A stretch of 64,000 bases of DNA, from NCBI RefSeq assembly GCF_029269835.1, contig NZ_JARJBB010000003.1, positions 1 to 64,000 on the forward strand. Reading direction: 5' to 3'. Under the pieces are notes generated by a model, which saw only the letters and a list, made by a program, of their open reading frames with translations, ran no database searches and was not told where the DNA came from. Below, piece after piece: positions 38,649-47,359 of this stretch (positions are counted from its first letter, which is position 1; each line of letters opens with the position of its first letter). Made by a program: the position numbers and the translations under genes. The DNA comes from Streptomyces tropicalis. Its GTDB lineage: Bacteria; Actinomycetota; Actinomycetes; Streptomycetales; Streptomycetaceae.

Positions 38649-39796
38649 CGGAGAACGCCTGGCTCCGCTGGCCCTCACGCGAAGCGCTCGGACGGGTCGG
38701 TGTCTCGCGCCCGCGGCGGATGCTCGCCTGGGGCACGAGGACGGTGGTCCTCGGCGTGCTCCTCGGGGGCGTCTTCACCGGAGGCCGCGTCCATGGCTGG
38801 GGTGTCGCCGGGGCTGCAGCCCTGGTCGCCGCGGCCGCCGCGCTCGCCTGGGCCTTCTTCCGCACCACGCTCGCCCACCGGCTCCGGCCCTCCCTCCTCC
38901 TGATCTGCCTGCTGCTGGCCGTCGCGGTCGGAGCGCAGGCGGCGGGCTTCCGGGTGCCGGCCCTGGTCGTCTGGTGCGGCTGCGGTGTCGCCGCGCTGGA
39001 GCGCCTGCCCCTCGCGGCCGCCCTGCCCGTCACCTCCGTCGCCCTCGCCTCGTACGCGACGGTGAACAACGACATGTGGCTGACCACCGCCGCCACGACC
39101 GGGGGCCTCGCCCTCGCCGGATACGTCCTGCGGCTGGACGCGGAGGCCCGCGGGCAGGCGGAGCGGCTGCTCGCCCAGGAGCGGGCGGCACGGGCCGCGG
39201 AGGCGGAGTCGGCGGCGCTGGCGGAGCGGGCCCGCATCGCACGGGAGATCCACGACGTGCTGGCCCACAGCCTCTCCGCCCAGCTCGTGCACCTGGAGGC
39301 GGCCCGGCTGCTGATCGAGCGGGACGCCGACCGCGAGCAGATCCTCGAACGCGTCGTCGCGGCCCGGGGGATGGCCCGGGACGGCCTGTCCGAGACCCGG
39401 CAGGCACTCAGCGCCCTGCGCGGCGAACTGACCCCGCTGGAGGACTACCTCGACTCGCTCGTGGGGCTGGACCACGGGGCCGAGGTCACCGTCACGGGTG
39501 AACGCAGAAGCCTGCCGGCCGAGGCGTCTCAGGCCGTGCGCCGGGTCGCCCAGGAGGCGCTGACCAACGCCCGCAAGCACGCCCCGGGCGCCCGGGTGCA
39601 GGTCCGGCTCGACTACGGGGAGCACCAAGTGACCCTGGCCGTCCGGGACTCGGGCGGCACGCCGGGCGAGCTCACCGGCGCCGGCGGAGGATACGGTCTG
39701 CTCGGCATGCGCGAGCGTGCCGAGCTGCTGGGCGGCTCGCTCGAGGCGGGGCCGCAGGAGGGAGGGTTCGCGGTGACGCTGAAGGTGCCGGTATGA
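38645..39796 (+). CDS. sensor histidine kinase, NarL/DesK-type (HisKA_3)
   Basis: Encodes 383 residues. The N-terminal half has several membrane helices (about 25-155). The dimerisation domain carries His203 in ARIAREIHDVLAHSLS. The ATPase lies at about 290-380, with QEALTNARKHAPGA (N-box), DSGGTPGELTGAGGGYGLLGM and RAELLGGSL. The last four bases overlap the regulator start (ATGA). The signal is unknown; a membrane-embedded sensor region fits a lipid or membrane cue. Confidence 0.88.
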   Translation: MTENAWLRWPSREALGRVGVSRPRRMLAWGTRTVVLGVLLGGVFTGGRVHGWGVAGAAALVAAAAALAWAFFRTTLAHRLRPSLLLICLLLAVAVGAQAAGFRVPALVVWCGCGVAALERLPLAAALPVTSVALASYATVNNDMWLTTAATTGGLALAGYVLRLDAEARGQAERLLAQERAARAAEAESAALAERARIAREIHDVLAHSLSAQLVHLEAARLLIERDADREQILERVVAARGMARDGLSETRQALSALRGELTPLEDYLDSLVGLDHGAEVTVTGERRSLPAEASQAVRRVAQEALTNARKHAPGARVQVRLDYGEHQVTLAVRDSGGTPGELTGAGGGYGLLGMRERAELLGGSLEAGPQEGGFAVTLKVPV

Positions 39797-40476
39797 CGCA
39801 GGAGCCGGACAGGAAGCCCGCGCGGGTGGTGGTCGCGGACGACCAGACCGTCGTACGGGAGGGCATCGTCATGCTGCTGGGACTGCTCCCCGGGGTCGAG
39901 GTCGTCGGGTCCGCCGGCGACGGCGACGAGGCGGTGAGGCTCGTCGCGGAGCTCGCTCCGGACGTCGTGCTGATGGATCTGCGCATGCCGCGCTGCGACG
40001 GGGTCGAGGCCACACGCCGGATCCGCCGGGAGCACCCGGGGACGCAGGTGGTGATCCTCACGACGTTCGGGGACGACGACTCCCTCTTCCCCGCCCTCCG
40101 AGCGGGTGCGCGGGGCTATCTCACCAAGGACGCAGGCGGCGAGGAGATCGTCAGGGCGGTGGAGAGCGTGCTGTCGGGGGACGCAGGGCTCTCGCCGAGC
40201 ATCCAGCGGCGGCTGCTGGAGCGGCTCTCGGGCCCCGAGCCCCGGCCCGCCCCGCCGGCCGAGGCGCCGGACGGGCTGACCACGCGGGAGACGGAGGTGC
40301 TGGGGCTGATCGCCGAGGGACTGACCAACCAGGAGATCGCCCGCGCGCTGCACGTGTCGCCCGCGACGGTGAAGACCCACATCAACAACCTCTTCGCGAA
40401 GACGGGCCTCAGGGACCGTGCGCAGGCGGTGCGTTACGCCTACGCGAAGGGGCTGGTAAGACCGCCCACGGGGTGA
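39793..40476 (+). CDS. NarL/LuxR-family response regulator
   Basis: Encodes 227 residues. The receiver has VVVADDQTVVREGI at the start and the phosphoacceptor Asp62 in VVLMDLRMPRC. The LuxR-type HTH lies at about 165-220 (LTTRETEVLGLIAEGLTNQEIARALHVSP). It is coupled to the kinase by ATGA overlap. Its targets may include the next operon (DUF485-symporter), which starts 70 bp downstream and carries a copy of the TCCACCCGT motif also found upstream of its own operon. Confidence 0.9.
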   Translation: MTQEPDRKPARVVVADDQTVVREGIVMLLGLLPGVEVVGSAGDGDEAVRLVAELAPDVVLMDLRMPRCDGVEATRRIRREHPGTQVVILTTFGDDDSLFPALRAGARGYLTKDAGGEEIVRAVESVLSGDAGLSPSIQRRLLERLSGPEPRPAPPAEAPDGLTTRETEVLGLIAEGLTNQEIARALHVSPATVKTHINNLFAKTGLRDRAQAVRYAYAKGLVRPPTG

Positions 40477-40545
40477 GTCACCTGATGGGGTGAAGACCTC
40501 GGGGAAGAGAAGTCGGGGATCCACCCGTTCTGTCCATCCTTGGGC

Positions 40546-41100
40546 ATGCAGTCAAGCAACGGTCGTTCCCGCGGCGGCGGTGAGGGTCCCGAGAGCACGG
40601 CGGAGAGCCGTGAGGGTCGGGACCCGGCACGCGGAGACATGAGGTATCGCGACCCCTGGTACGACGCACTGGCCTCCGGCTGGGGCGAGGGGGACGGCGC
40701 GGGCGTTCCGGCCGCGACGGTGCCGGCGGCGCGCCGGGAGGGCCGGCCCGGCCGGTCCGCGGGCGCGGCGGCGGACGTGTACCTGGAAGTTCAGCGCAGT
40801 GCCGCGTTCCAGGAGGTGCGCAGCCGGTACCGGAGGTTCGTGGTGCCGGTGGTGGCGGTGTTCCTCGCCTGGTACGTGGCGTATGTCGTGGCGGCGACCG
40901 CCGCGCCCGGGTTCATGGCCCGACCCGTGGCGGGCGCGGTGAACGTGGCGATGGTGGCCGGGCTGGGCCAGTTCCTCAGCACGTTCCTGCTGGCCTGGGC
41001 CTACGCCCGGCACGCGCGGCTGCGGCGCGACCGGGCGGCGCTGGAGCTGCGCTGGGACACCCAGGAGCTGACGCGCGGGGTACGGGGCGGTGTCCTGTGA
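40546..41100 (+). CDS. DUF485 membrane protein
   Basis: Encodes 184 residues. After a charged N-terminus, the DUF485 core has two membrane helices (VVPVVAVFLAWYVAYVVA and VAMVAGLGQFLSTFLLAW) followed by a basic tail. DUF485 proteins are nearly always encoded next to acetate/solute:sodium symporters and are thought to be small partners. No strong ribosome site precedes the ATG at 40546, and ATG at 40639 (MRYRDPW) is an alternative. Its stop overlaps the symporter start (GTGA). Confidence 0.82.
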   Translation: MQSSNGRSRGGGEGPESTAESREGRDPARGDMRYRDPWYDALASGWGEGDGAGVPAATVPAARREGRPGRSAGAAADVYLEVQRSAAFQEVRSRYRRFVVPVVAVFLAWYVAYVVAATAAPGFMARPVAGAVNVAMVAGLGQFLSTFLLAWAYARHARLRRDRAALELRWDTQELTRGVRGGVL

Positions 41101-42689
41101 CGGTCGATCATCAGACCCTGGCACTGGTGTTGTTCAGTGCCTTCGTCGCGGTCACGCTGGGGATCACGACCTGGGTGAGCCGTCACCGGCACGGCTCGGC
41201 GGAGGAGTTCTATGCCGGGGGGCGGTTGTTCTCGCCCATGGAAAATGGTTTTGCCATCGCGGGCGACTACATGTCGGCAGCGTCCTTCCTCGGCATCGGT
41301 GGACTCATCGCCCTGTTCGGCTACGACGGGGTGCTGTACGCCGTGGGCTTCCTGGTGGCCTGGCTGGTGGTGCTGTTCCTGGTCGCCGAACTGGTGCGGA
41401 ACTGCGGCCGGTTCACCCTGGCCGACGTCGTCGCGGCCCGGATGAGCGAGCGCCCGGTGCGGATCGCGGCGGGCGTCTCCTCGGTCACGGTGTCGGTGCT
41501 GTACCTGGTGGCGCAGATGGTCGGTGCGGGCAGCCTGGTGGGCCTGCTCCTGGGCCGGACCGGAACCGGGGCGCAGATCTGGACCGTCATCGGGGTCGGG
41601 GCGCTGATGGTGATCTACGTGTCCCTGGGCGGGATGCGGGCCACCACCTGGATCCAGATCGTCAAGGCGGTGCTGCTGCTCGGCGGCGCCGTCGTGCTGA
41701 CCGTTCTGGTGCTGGTGAGGTTCCACGGTGATCTGGACCGCCTGCTGCTCGGTGCCGCCGCGCGCAGCGGCCACGGGGACGCGTTCCTGGCGCCGGGCCT
41801 GAAGTACGGCGGGAACTGGACCGCGCGGCTGGACTTCATCAGCCTCGGCCTCGCGCTGGTGCTGGGCACCGCGGGGCTGCCGCACATCCTGTCGCGCTTC
41901 TACACGGTGCCGACCGCGCGGGCCGCCCGCCGCTCGGTCATCTGGTCCATCGGACTCATCGGCGGCTTCTACCTGATGACGATCGTCCTCGGTTTCGGGG
42001 CGGCGGCCATCGTGGGCCCGGAGGCCGTGCGGCGTTCCAACGCGGCCGGGAACACCGCCGTCCCGCTGCTCGCGCTCGACCTCGGCGGCGGCGCGGACTC
42101 CACCGGCGGCACGGTGCTGTTCGCGGTGGTCGCCGCCGTCGCCTTCGCCACGATCCTCGCCGTGGTCGCGGGGATCACCCTGGCGTCCTCGGCGTCGGTG
42201 GCCCACGACCTGTACGCGTCGCTGCGGCGCCCGGGCGGCCGGCAGCGCAGCGAGGTCGCCGTCGCGCGGGTCGCGGCCGTGGGCGTGGGGGTGGTCGCGA
42301 TCGCGCTCGGCCTGCTCACCCGCGATCTGAACGTCGCCTTCCTGGTCGGCCTGGCCTTCGCCGTGGCCGCGTCGGCGAACCTGCCCGTGCTGATGTACTC
42401 GCTGTTCTGGCGCGGTTTCACCACCCGCGGCGCCGTGTGGGCCGTGTACGGCGGGCTGGTGCCGGCGCTGGTGCTGGTCCTGCTGTCTCCGGTGGTGTCC
42501 GGCAGTCCGGAGTCGCTGTTCCCGGGCCTCGACTTCCAGTACTTCCCGCTGCAGAACCCGGGCATCGTCTCGGTGCCGCTCGGTTTCCTGGCCGGCTGGC
42601 TGGGCACGGTCACCTCCGCCGAACTGCCGGACGAGGCCAAGCACGCGGAGACGGAGGTCCGGTCGCTGACCGGCGCGGGCGCCGTCTGA
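41097..42689 (+). CDS. solute:sodium symporter (ActP/acetate-permease-like)
   Basis: Encodes 530 residues of the SSS family, with about 13 membrane helices. Family signatures are EEFYAGGRLFSPMENGFAIAGDYMSAASFLG and later GTAGLPHILSRFYTV. In the related ActP/MctC group the substrates are acetate and other short monocarboxylates, so that is the best guess. It is in an operon with DUF485 (4-bp overlap) and downstream of a kinase/regulator pair. Confidence 0.88.
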   Translation: MTVDHQTLALVLFSAFVAVTLGITTWVSRHRHGSAEEFYAGGRLFSPMENGFAIAGDYMSAASFLGIGGLIALFGYDGVLYAVGFLVAWLVVLFLVAELVRNCGRFTLADVVAARMSERPVRIAAGVSSVTVSVLYLVAQMVGAGSLVGLLLGRTGTGAQIWTVIGVGALMVIYVSLGGMRATTWIQIVKAVLLLGGAVVLTVLVLVRFHGDLDRLLLGAAARSGHGDAFLAPGLKYGGNWTARLDFISLGLALVLGTAGLPHILSRFYTVPTARAARRSVIWSIGLIGGFYLMTIVLGFGAAAIVGPEAVRRSNAAGNTAVPLLALDLGGGADSTGGTVLFAVVAAVAFATILAVVAGITLASSASVAHDLYASLRRPGGRQRSEVAVARVAAVGVGVVAIALGLLTRDLNVAFLVGLAFAVAASANLPVLMYSLFWRGFTTRGAVWAVYGGLVPALVLVLLSPVVSGSPESLFPGLDFQYFPLQNPGIVSVPLGFLAGWLGTVTSAELPDEAKHAETEVRSLTGAGAV

Positions 42690-42895
42690 GGTCGTGCCTG
42701 CGTCACCGCAGAGGTACCGGGGCCCGGTGTCGTGCCGGGTGCGTGGGGTGCCCGGGTTGCCGCGGCCGGTCTGGGCGTGCGGCTGGTGCTGTGGCCGGAA
42801 AGGTTCACCGGCTCGCGGCGTCCGGCACGGCAGCTCGCCGCGTTGTCGCCTCACCCGGGTACATCCCGTACGCGGGCGACGCTCCGCCGTGCGAT

Positions 42896-42932
42896 GCTCC
42901 CCCACAGCCTGAACGGCGTGGGAGGTGCCCCC
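42896..42932. terminator. hairpin between symporter and response regulator (convergent)
   Basis: CTCCCCCAC and GTGGGAGG can pair around an 11-nt loop. The two flanking genes converge here, so it may terminate both. The motif resembles hairpins dispersed in Streptomyces intergenic DNA. Confidence 0.4.
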
Positions 42933-42979
42933 GGCACCGGACGCCGCGAGCTACCCGGCACACCCTTCCGGCCACAGCG

Positions 42980-43672
42980 CTAGGGGGCCACCCAGGCGTA
43001 GCGGTGTTCCGGCCGTCCCGTGTCGCCGTACCTGAGGGAGAGCCGGAGCCGTCCGACCTGTTCCAGGCGGCGCAGGTAGCGCTGGGCGGTCGAGCGGCTC
43101 AGGCCGGTGCGGGCGGCCACCTCGTGGGCCGACAGCGGCTGGGCCGCCCAGCGCAGCACCCCGCAGATGAGGTCCGTGGTCGGCTCCGAGTGGCCACTGG
43201 GCAGCCCGGGGGCCGGTGGCGCGGACGTGGTGCGCAGCGCCCCGAAGATCCGGTCCACCTGCTCCTGCCCGGCCGGTCCGCGGCCGCCGACGCGGTCGAC
43301 GGTGCGGCACAGGGCGGCGTAGGAGTCCAGGCGGGTCCGCAACGCGGCGAAGGTGAACGGTTTGACCAGATAGTGCAGCGCCCCCAGGCGCATCGCCTGC
43401 TGCACGGTGGCGACGTCGCCGGCCGCCGTGATCATGATGACGTCGGTGCCGCGGCCCTGTTCCCGCATACGGTGCACGAGGTCCAGCCCGGTCCGGTCCG
43501 GGAGGTAGTGGTCGAGCAGGACCAGGTCGATCCGGCCGCGTTCCACGGCGGCCAGCGCCTGCGCGGCGCTGTGCGCGCGGGCGGTCACCCGGAAGCCGGG
43601 AACCTTCTCCACGTACTTGGCGTTGATCTCGGCGACACGGAAGTCGTCGTCGACCACCAGGACGTCAATCAT
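42980..43672 (-). CDS. CitB/DcuR-family response regulator
   Basis: Encodes 230 residues. The receiver starts MIDVLVVDDDFRVAEINAKYV, with the phosphoacceptor in DLVLLDHYLPDRTGL and LVKPF late in the domain. The C-terminal DNA-binding part has LSAHEVAARTGLSRSTAQRYLRRLEQVG, a winged helix like that of DcuR/CitB. It has no kinase next to it. It is divergent from the ABC importer, so it probably regulates that operon together with the second, very similar regulator 3.5 kb away. Confidence 0.88.
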   Translation of the reverse strand: MIDVLVVDDDFRVAEINAKYVEKVPGFRVTARAHSAAQALAAVERGRIDLVLLDHYLPDRTGLDLVHRMREQGRGTDVIMITAAGDVATVQQAMRLGALHYLVKPFTFAALRTRLDSYAALCRTVDRVGGRGPAGQEQVDRIFGALRTTSAPPAPGLPSGHSEPTTDLICGVLRWAAQPLSAHEVAARTGLSRSTAQRYLRRLEQVGRLRLSLRYGDTGRPEHRYAWVAP

Positions 43673-43735
43673 CGGGGCTCTTTCCCTCAGGGCCTGGCTC
43701 ACGTCACGCCCATGTTTCGGCTCCGTTGTTGTAGC

Positions 43736-43778
43736 GCGAGCAGAACGAGCACAACAGGTGCTTGCGAGCAAAAGAACG
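43736..43778. promoter_or_regulatory. direct repeats GCGAGCA-n-AACG in the ABC promoter region
   Basis: GCGAGCAgAACG (43736) and GCGAGCAaaagAACG (43764) are 28 bp apart between a response regulator gene and the operon it may control. They are candidate regulator-binding half-sites. Confidence 0.4.
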
Positions 43779-43832
43779 CCTTGCGCCCACAAGACTGCTG
43801 CTGTGGTCCGGGCCACACCTACTGTCCGGGCC

Positions 43833-44648
43833 ATGAGCGCAGACACCAGCCCCGCCATCGAGCTGCGGGGCGCCGGCAAGATCTTCAAGACCCCGTCGGG
43901 GGGCCTGCACACCGCGGTCAGGGACCTCGACCTGACGGTGGGGCGTGGCGAGTTCGTGGCCGTGGTCGGTCCCACCGGCTGCGGCAAGTCCACCACGCTG
44001 ACCCTGGTCAGCGGCCTGGAGGAGCCCACCGAGGGCGAAGTCCTGGTGGCCGGGGAGCCGGTCCGCGGCGTCGGCGACAAGGTCGGCTTCGTGTTCCAGC
44101 AGGACGCCACCTTCCCCTGGCGCACCGTGCTGTCCAACGTGGTGGCCGGGCCGCGTTTCCGCGGCGTCCCGAAGGCGGAGGCGAAGGAGAAGGCCCGTGC
44201 CTGGCTGGCGCGGGTCGGCCTCACCGCCTTCGAGGACCGCTACCCGCACCAGCTCTCCGGCGGGCAGCGCAAGCGCGTCGCCCTCGCCGCCACCTTCGTC
44301 AACGACCCCGAGATCCTGCTGATGGACGAGCCGTTCTCGGCACTCGACGTGCAGACCCGGGCGCTGATGTCGGACGAGCTGATGGAGCTGTGGGCGGGGA
44401 CCGGCGCCTCGGTCGTCTTCGTCACCCACGACCTGGAGGAGTCCATCGCGCTGGCCGACAAGGTCGTCGTGATGACGGCGGGGCCCGCGACCGTGAAGCA
44501 GGTCTTCGACATCGGCCTGCCGCGGCCGCGCAAGGTCGAGGAGGTGCGCCTGGAACCGCAGTTCGTCGAGATCTACCGTGAGATCTGGGAGTCCCTCGGC
44601 GAAGAGGTCCGCATCACCCGTGAGCGGGGTGCCGCCCATGTCGCCTGA
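43833..44648 (+). CDS. NitT/TauT-type ABC transporter ATP-binding protein
   Basis: Encodes 271 residues. Walker A is GPTGCGKSTT, the Q-loop FVFQQDATFPW, the signature LSGGQRKR, Walker B ILLMDEPFSALD, and the H-loop VTHDLEE; all are intact. It powers import with the permease and binding protein that follow. The ATG has no ribosome site close to it. It overlaps the permease start by 11 bp. Confidence 0.93.
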   Translation: MSADTSPAIELRGAGKIFKTPSGGLHTAVRDLDLTVGRGEFVAVVGPTGCGKSTTLTLVSGLEEPTEGEVLVAGEPVRGVGDKVGFVFQQDATFPWRTVLSNVVAGPRFRGVPKAEAKEKARAWLARVGLTAFEDRYPHQLSGGQRKRVALAATFVNDPEILLMDEPFSALDVQTRALMSDELMELWAGTGASVVFVTHDLEESIALADKVVVMTAGPATVKQVFDIGLPRPRKVEEVRLEPQFVEIYREIWESLGEEVRITRERGAAHVA

Positions 44649-45501
44649 GGTCCTCAGCTCCCCGGTCGCCGACACGGTCAAGACCCCCGACCGGGCACAC
44701 ACCCGGGCGCGGGCCGCCCGCCGTCGAAGGGCCGTCGTGGCGGCGGTGCGCGTGCTGCTGCTGGTCGTCGTGCTCGGCCTGTGGGAGGCGCTCTCCCGGG
44801 CCGAGGTCATCGACCCGTTCAACTTCTCGATGCCCTCGCAGATCTGGGACCAGATCTGGACCTGGATCACCCACGGCACGGCGCTCGGCTCCCTGGGGGA
44901 GCAGATCTGGTACACGCTCCACGAGGCCCTGCTCGGCTGGGTGTTCGGCGTCGTCGCCGGTGTCGTCCTCGGCATCGCGCTCGGCCGGATCGCCCTGCTG
45001 GCCGACGTCCTCGGCCCGTACATCAAGGTGCTCAACTCCATACCGCGGATCGTGCTCGCCCCGATCTTCGTGATCTGGTTCGGGCTGGGGCCGGCCTCCA
45101 AGGTCGCCTCCGCGGTGGTCCTCGTCTTCTTCCCGGTGTTCTTCAACGCCTTCCAGGGAGCCCGCGAGGTCGACCGGAACCTGGTGGCCAACGCGCGGAT
45201 CCTCGGTGCCAGTGACCGCCGGGTGACCCTGCAGGTCGTCATCCCGTCGGCGACGTCGTGGATCTTCACCAGCCTCCATGTCAGCTTCGGCTTCGCGCTG
45301 ATCGGCGCGATCGTCGGCGAGTACATCGGCGCGACCAAGGGCATCGGGCTGCTCGTCGCCCAGTCCCAGGGCACCTTCAACGCCGGCGGTGTGTACGCGG
45401 CGATGGTCATCCTCGCCGCGGTCGCCCTGGTCGCCGAGGGGCTGCTCACCTTCGCCGAGCGCCGCGTCTTCCGCTGGAAGCCCGCCGACTCCGGACACTG
45501 A
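44638..45501 (+). CDS. NitT/TauT-type ABC transporter permease
   Basis: Encodes 287 residues, with a first helix (VRVLLLVVVLGLWEAL) and about five more. The coupling-helix EAA-type motif is in NARILGASDRRVTLQVVIPS followed by FTSLHVSFGFALIGAIVGEY. It is the typical SsuC/TauC architecture. It lies 67 bp before the binding-protein gene. Confidence 0.92.
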   Translation: MSPEVLSSPVADTVKTPDRAHTRARAARRRRAVVAAVRVLLLVVVLGLWEALSRAEVIDPFNFSMPSQIWDQIWTWITHGTALGSLGEQIWYTLHEALLGWVFGVVAGVVLGIALGRIALLADVLGPYIKVLNSIPRIVLAPIFVIWFGLGPASKVASAVVLVFFPVFFNAFQGAREVDRNLVANARILGASDRRVTLQVVIPSATSWIFTSLHVSFGFALIGAIVGEYIGATKGIGLLVAQSQGTFNAGGVYAAMVILAAVALVAEGLLTFAERRVFRWKPADSGH

Positions 45502-45568
45502 CGGTCCGGCAGCAGCCGACAAGGTTCCCCTCCTCCCGTACCGCCCTCTCACAAGGACGTGAACTCCC

Positions 45569-46624
45569 ATGCGCAAGACCAGAATGGCGGCGTCCGCCGC
45601 CGCCTGCCTCCTCGCCCTCTCCTCGCTCACCGCCTGCGCCAACGACGCGGCCGGCTCGGCCTCCGACTCCGGCAACGGCTCCGGCGGCAAGGGCGAGCAC
45701 GTCAAGATCATGGTCGGCGGGCTGGACAAGGTCATCTACCTGCCCGCGATGCTGACCCAGCGGCTCGGCTTCTTCGGCGCGGAGGGGCTCGACGTCCAGC
45801 TGCTGAGCGAACCCGCCGGTGTCCAGGCGGAGACCGCGCTCGTCTCCGGCCAGGTCCAGGGGGCCGTCGGCTTCTACGACCACACCCTCGACCTCCAGGT
45901 GAAGGGGAAGTCCGTCGAGTCCGTGGTGCAGTTCTCGCACGCGCCCGGCGAGGTGGAGGTCGTCTCGCAGAAGACGGCCGGCACGATCACGTCGCCGAAG
46001 GACTTCAAGGGCAAGAAGCTCGGCGTCACCGGCCTCGGCTCCTCGACCGACTTCCTCACCAAGTACCTCGCGGTCAAGAACGGTGTGAACGTCAGCGACT
46101 TCACCCCGGTCGCCGTCGGTGCCGGGCCGACCTTCATCTCCGCCCTCCAGAAGGGTTCCATCGACGGCGGCATGACGACCGACCCGACCGTGGCGACGAT
46201 CCTGCAGAAGAAGGCGGGCCGGATTCTCCTCGACATGCGGACCCCGGAGGGCTCGCAGCAGGCGCTCGGCGGGCCGTACCCGTCGTCCAGCCTGTACATG
46301 CAGACGGACTGGGTCAACAGCCACAAGGACACCGTCCAGAAGCTGGTCAATGCATTCGTCAAGACACTCACGTGGATGTCCACGCACAGCGCCTCGGAGA
46401 TCGCCGCCAAGATGCCCGCCGACTACTCCCAGGGCGACAGGACGCTGTACGCGGAGGCGATCAAGAGCACGCTGCCGATGTTCACCAAGGACGGTGTGAT
46501 GCCCGCCGGCGGTCCCGAGACCGTGGAGAAGGTCCTCAAGGCGTTCAACCCGAGCATCAAGAACGCCAAGGTCGACCTCGCCAAGACCTACACGACCGAG
46601 TTCGCCGAGAAGTCGGCCGGCTGA
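45569..46624 (+). CDS. ABC transporter substrate-binding lipoprotein (SsuA/NMT1-like)
   Basis: Encodes 351 residues. A lipoprotein signal peptide ends at LSSLTAC (Cys23). The mature fold has GGLDKVIYLPAMLTQRLGFFGAEGLDVQLL, then DFKGKKLGVTGLGSSTDFLTKYL and GAGPTFISALQKGSIDGGMTTDPTVATI, which place it in the NMT1/SsuA group that binds sulfonates, nitrate or thiamine precursors. The substrate is not determined. It is the third gene of the operon and ends just before a convergent second response regulator. Confidence 0.88.
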   Translation: MRKTRMAASAAACLLALSSLTACANDAAGSASDSGNGSGGKGEHVKIMVGGLDKVIYLPAMLTQRLGFFGAEGLDVQLLSEPAGVQAETALVSGQVQGAVGFYDHTLDLQVKGKSVESVVQFSHAPGEVEVVSQKTAGTITSPKDFKGKKLGVTGLGSSTDFLTKYLAVKNGVNVSDFTPVAVGAGPTFISALQKGSIDGGMTTDPTVATILQKKAGRILLDMRTPEGSQQALGGPYPSSSLYMQTDWVNSHKDTVQKLVNAFVKTLTWMSTHSASEIAAKMPADYSQGDRTLYAEAIKSTLPMFTKDGVMPAGGPETVEKVLKAFNPSIKNAKVDLAKTYTTEFAEKSAG

Positions 46625-46678
46625 CATCCGCGTCCCTGAGGGGCGCGGTTTCTTCCCCCGCTCCCACGGGCCGTGCCC

Positions 46679-47359
46679 TCAGGCGCGGGCCGCCCATGCA
46701 TAACGGTGCTCCGGGCGGCCCGCGTCGCCGTATCTGAGCGTCAGCCGGGCCCGGCCGGTCCGCTCCAGGAGCTTCAGGCAGCGCTGGGCGGTCTGCCGGC
46801 TAATCCCGGTCCGGTCGGCGACCTCCCGGGCCGACAGCGTCCCCTCCGCCTCCCGCAGCGCACGGTGGACGCGTTCGGCGGTCGTGGCCGCGTGCTCGCG
46901 CGGGAGCACCGGCGCGGCGGGGGCGGACAGGGCTCCGAAGATCCGGTCCACCCGGTCCTGCCCGGCCTCCCCGCCGTCGTCCAGGGCGCTCCGCAGCCGC
47001 GCGTACGCCTCCAGCCGGGCCCGCAGCCCCGCGAACGCGAACGGCTTCACCAGATAGTGCAGGACCCCGTGCCGCAGGGACGCCCGTACGGTGGCCACGT
47101 CCCGGGACGCCGTCACCATGATCACGTCGGCCCGGTGGCCGCGGCGGCGCATGTCGCGGACGACCGACAGGCCCGTCGCGTCGGGCAGGCACTGGTCCAG
47201 CAGGACCAGGTCGAGATCGGGCCGCGCCGCCAACTGCCGCAGCGCCCCGGCCGCGCAGTGCGCCACGCCCGCGACGTGGAAGCCGGGCACCTTCCCGACG
47301 TAGGCGGCATTGACCCGGGCGACCCGGGGGTCGTCGTCCACCACCAGGACCTCGATCAC
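46679..47359 (-). CDS. second CitB/DcuR-family response regulator
   Basis: Encodes 226 residues and closely resembles the regulator at 42980, for example LVKPFAFAGLRARLEAYARL and RYGDAGRPEHRYAWAA. Receiver: VIEVLVVDDDPRVARVNAAYVGKVPG with the phosphoacceptor in DLVLLDQCLPDATGL. HTH: LSAREVADRTGISRQTAQRCLKLLE. It starts with GTG overlapping the kinase stop. It should be phosphorylated by the adjacent kinase. Confidence 0.9.
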   Translation of the reverse strand: MIEVLVVDDDPRVARVNAAYVGKVPGFHVAGVAHCAAGALRQLAARPDLDLVLLDQCLPDATGLSVVRDMRRRGHRADVIMVTASRDVATVRASLRHGVLHYLVKPFAFAGLRARLEAYARLRSALDDGGEAGQDRVDRIFGALSAPAAPVLPREHAATTAERVHRALREAEGTLSAREVADRTGISRQTAQRCLKLLERTGRARLTLRYGDAGRPEHRYAWAARA

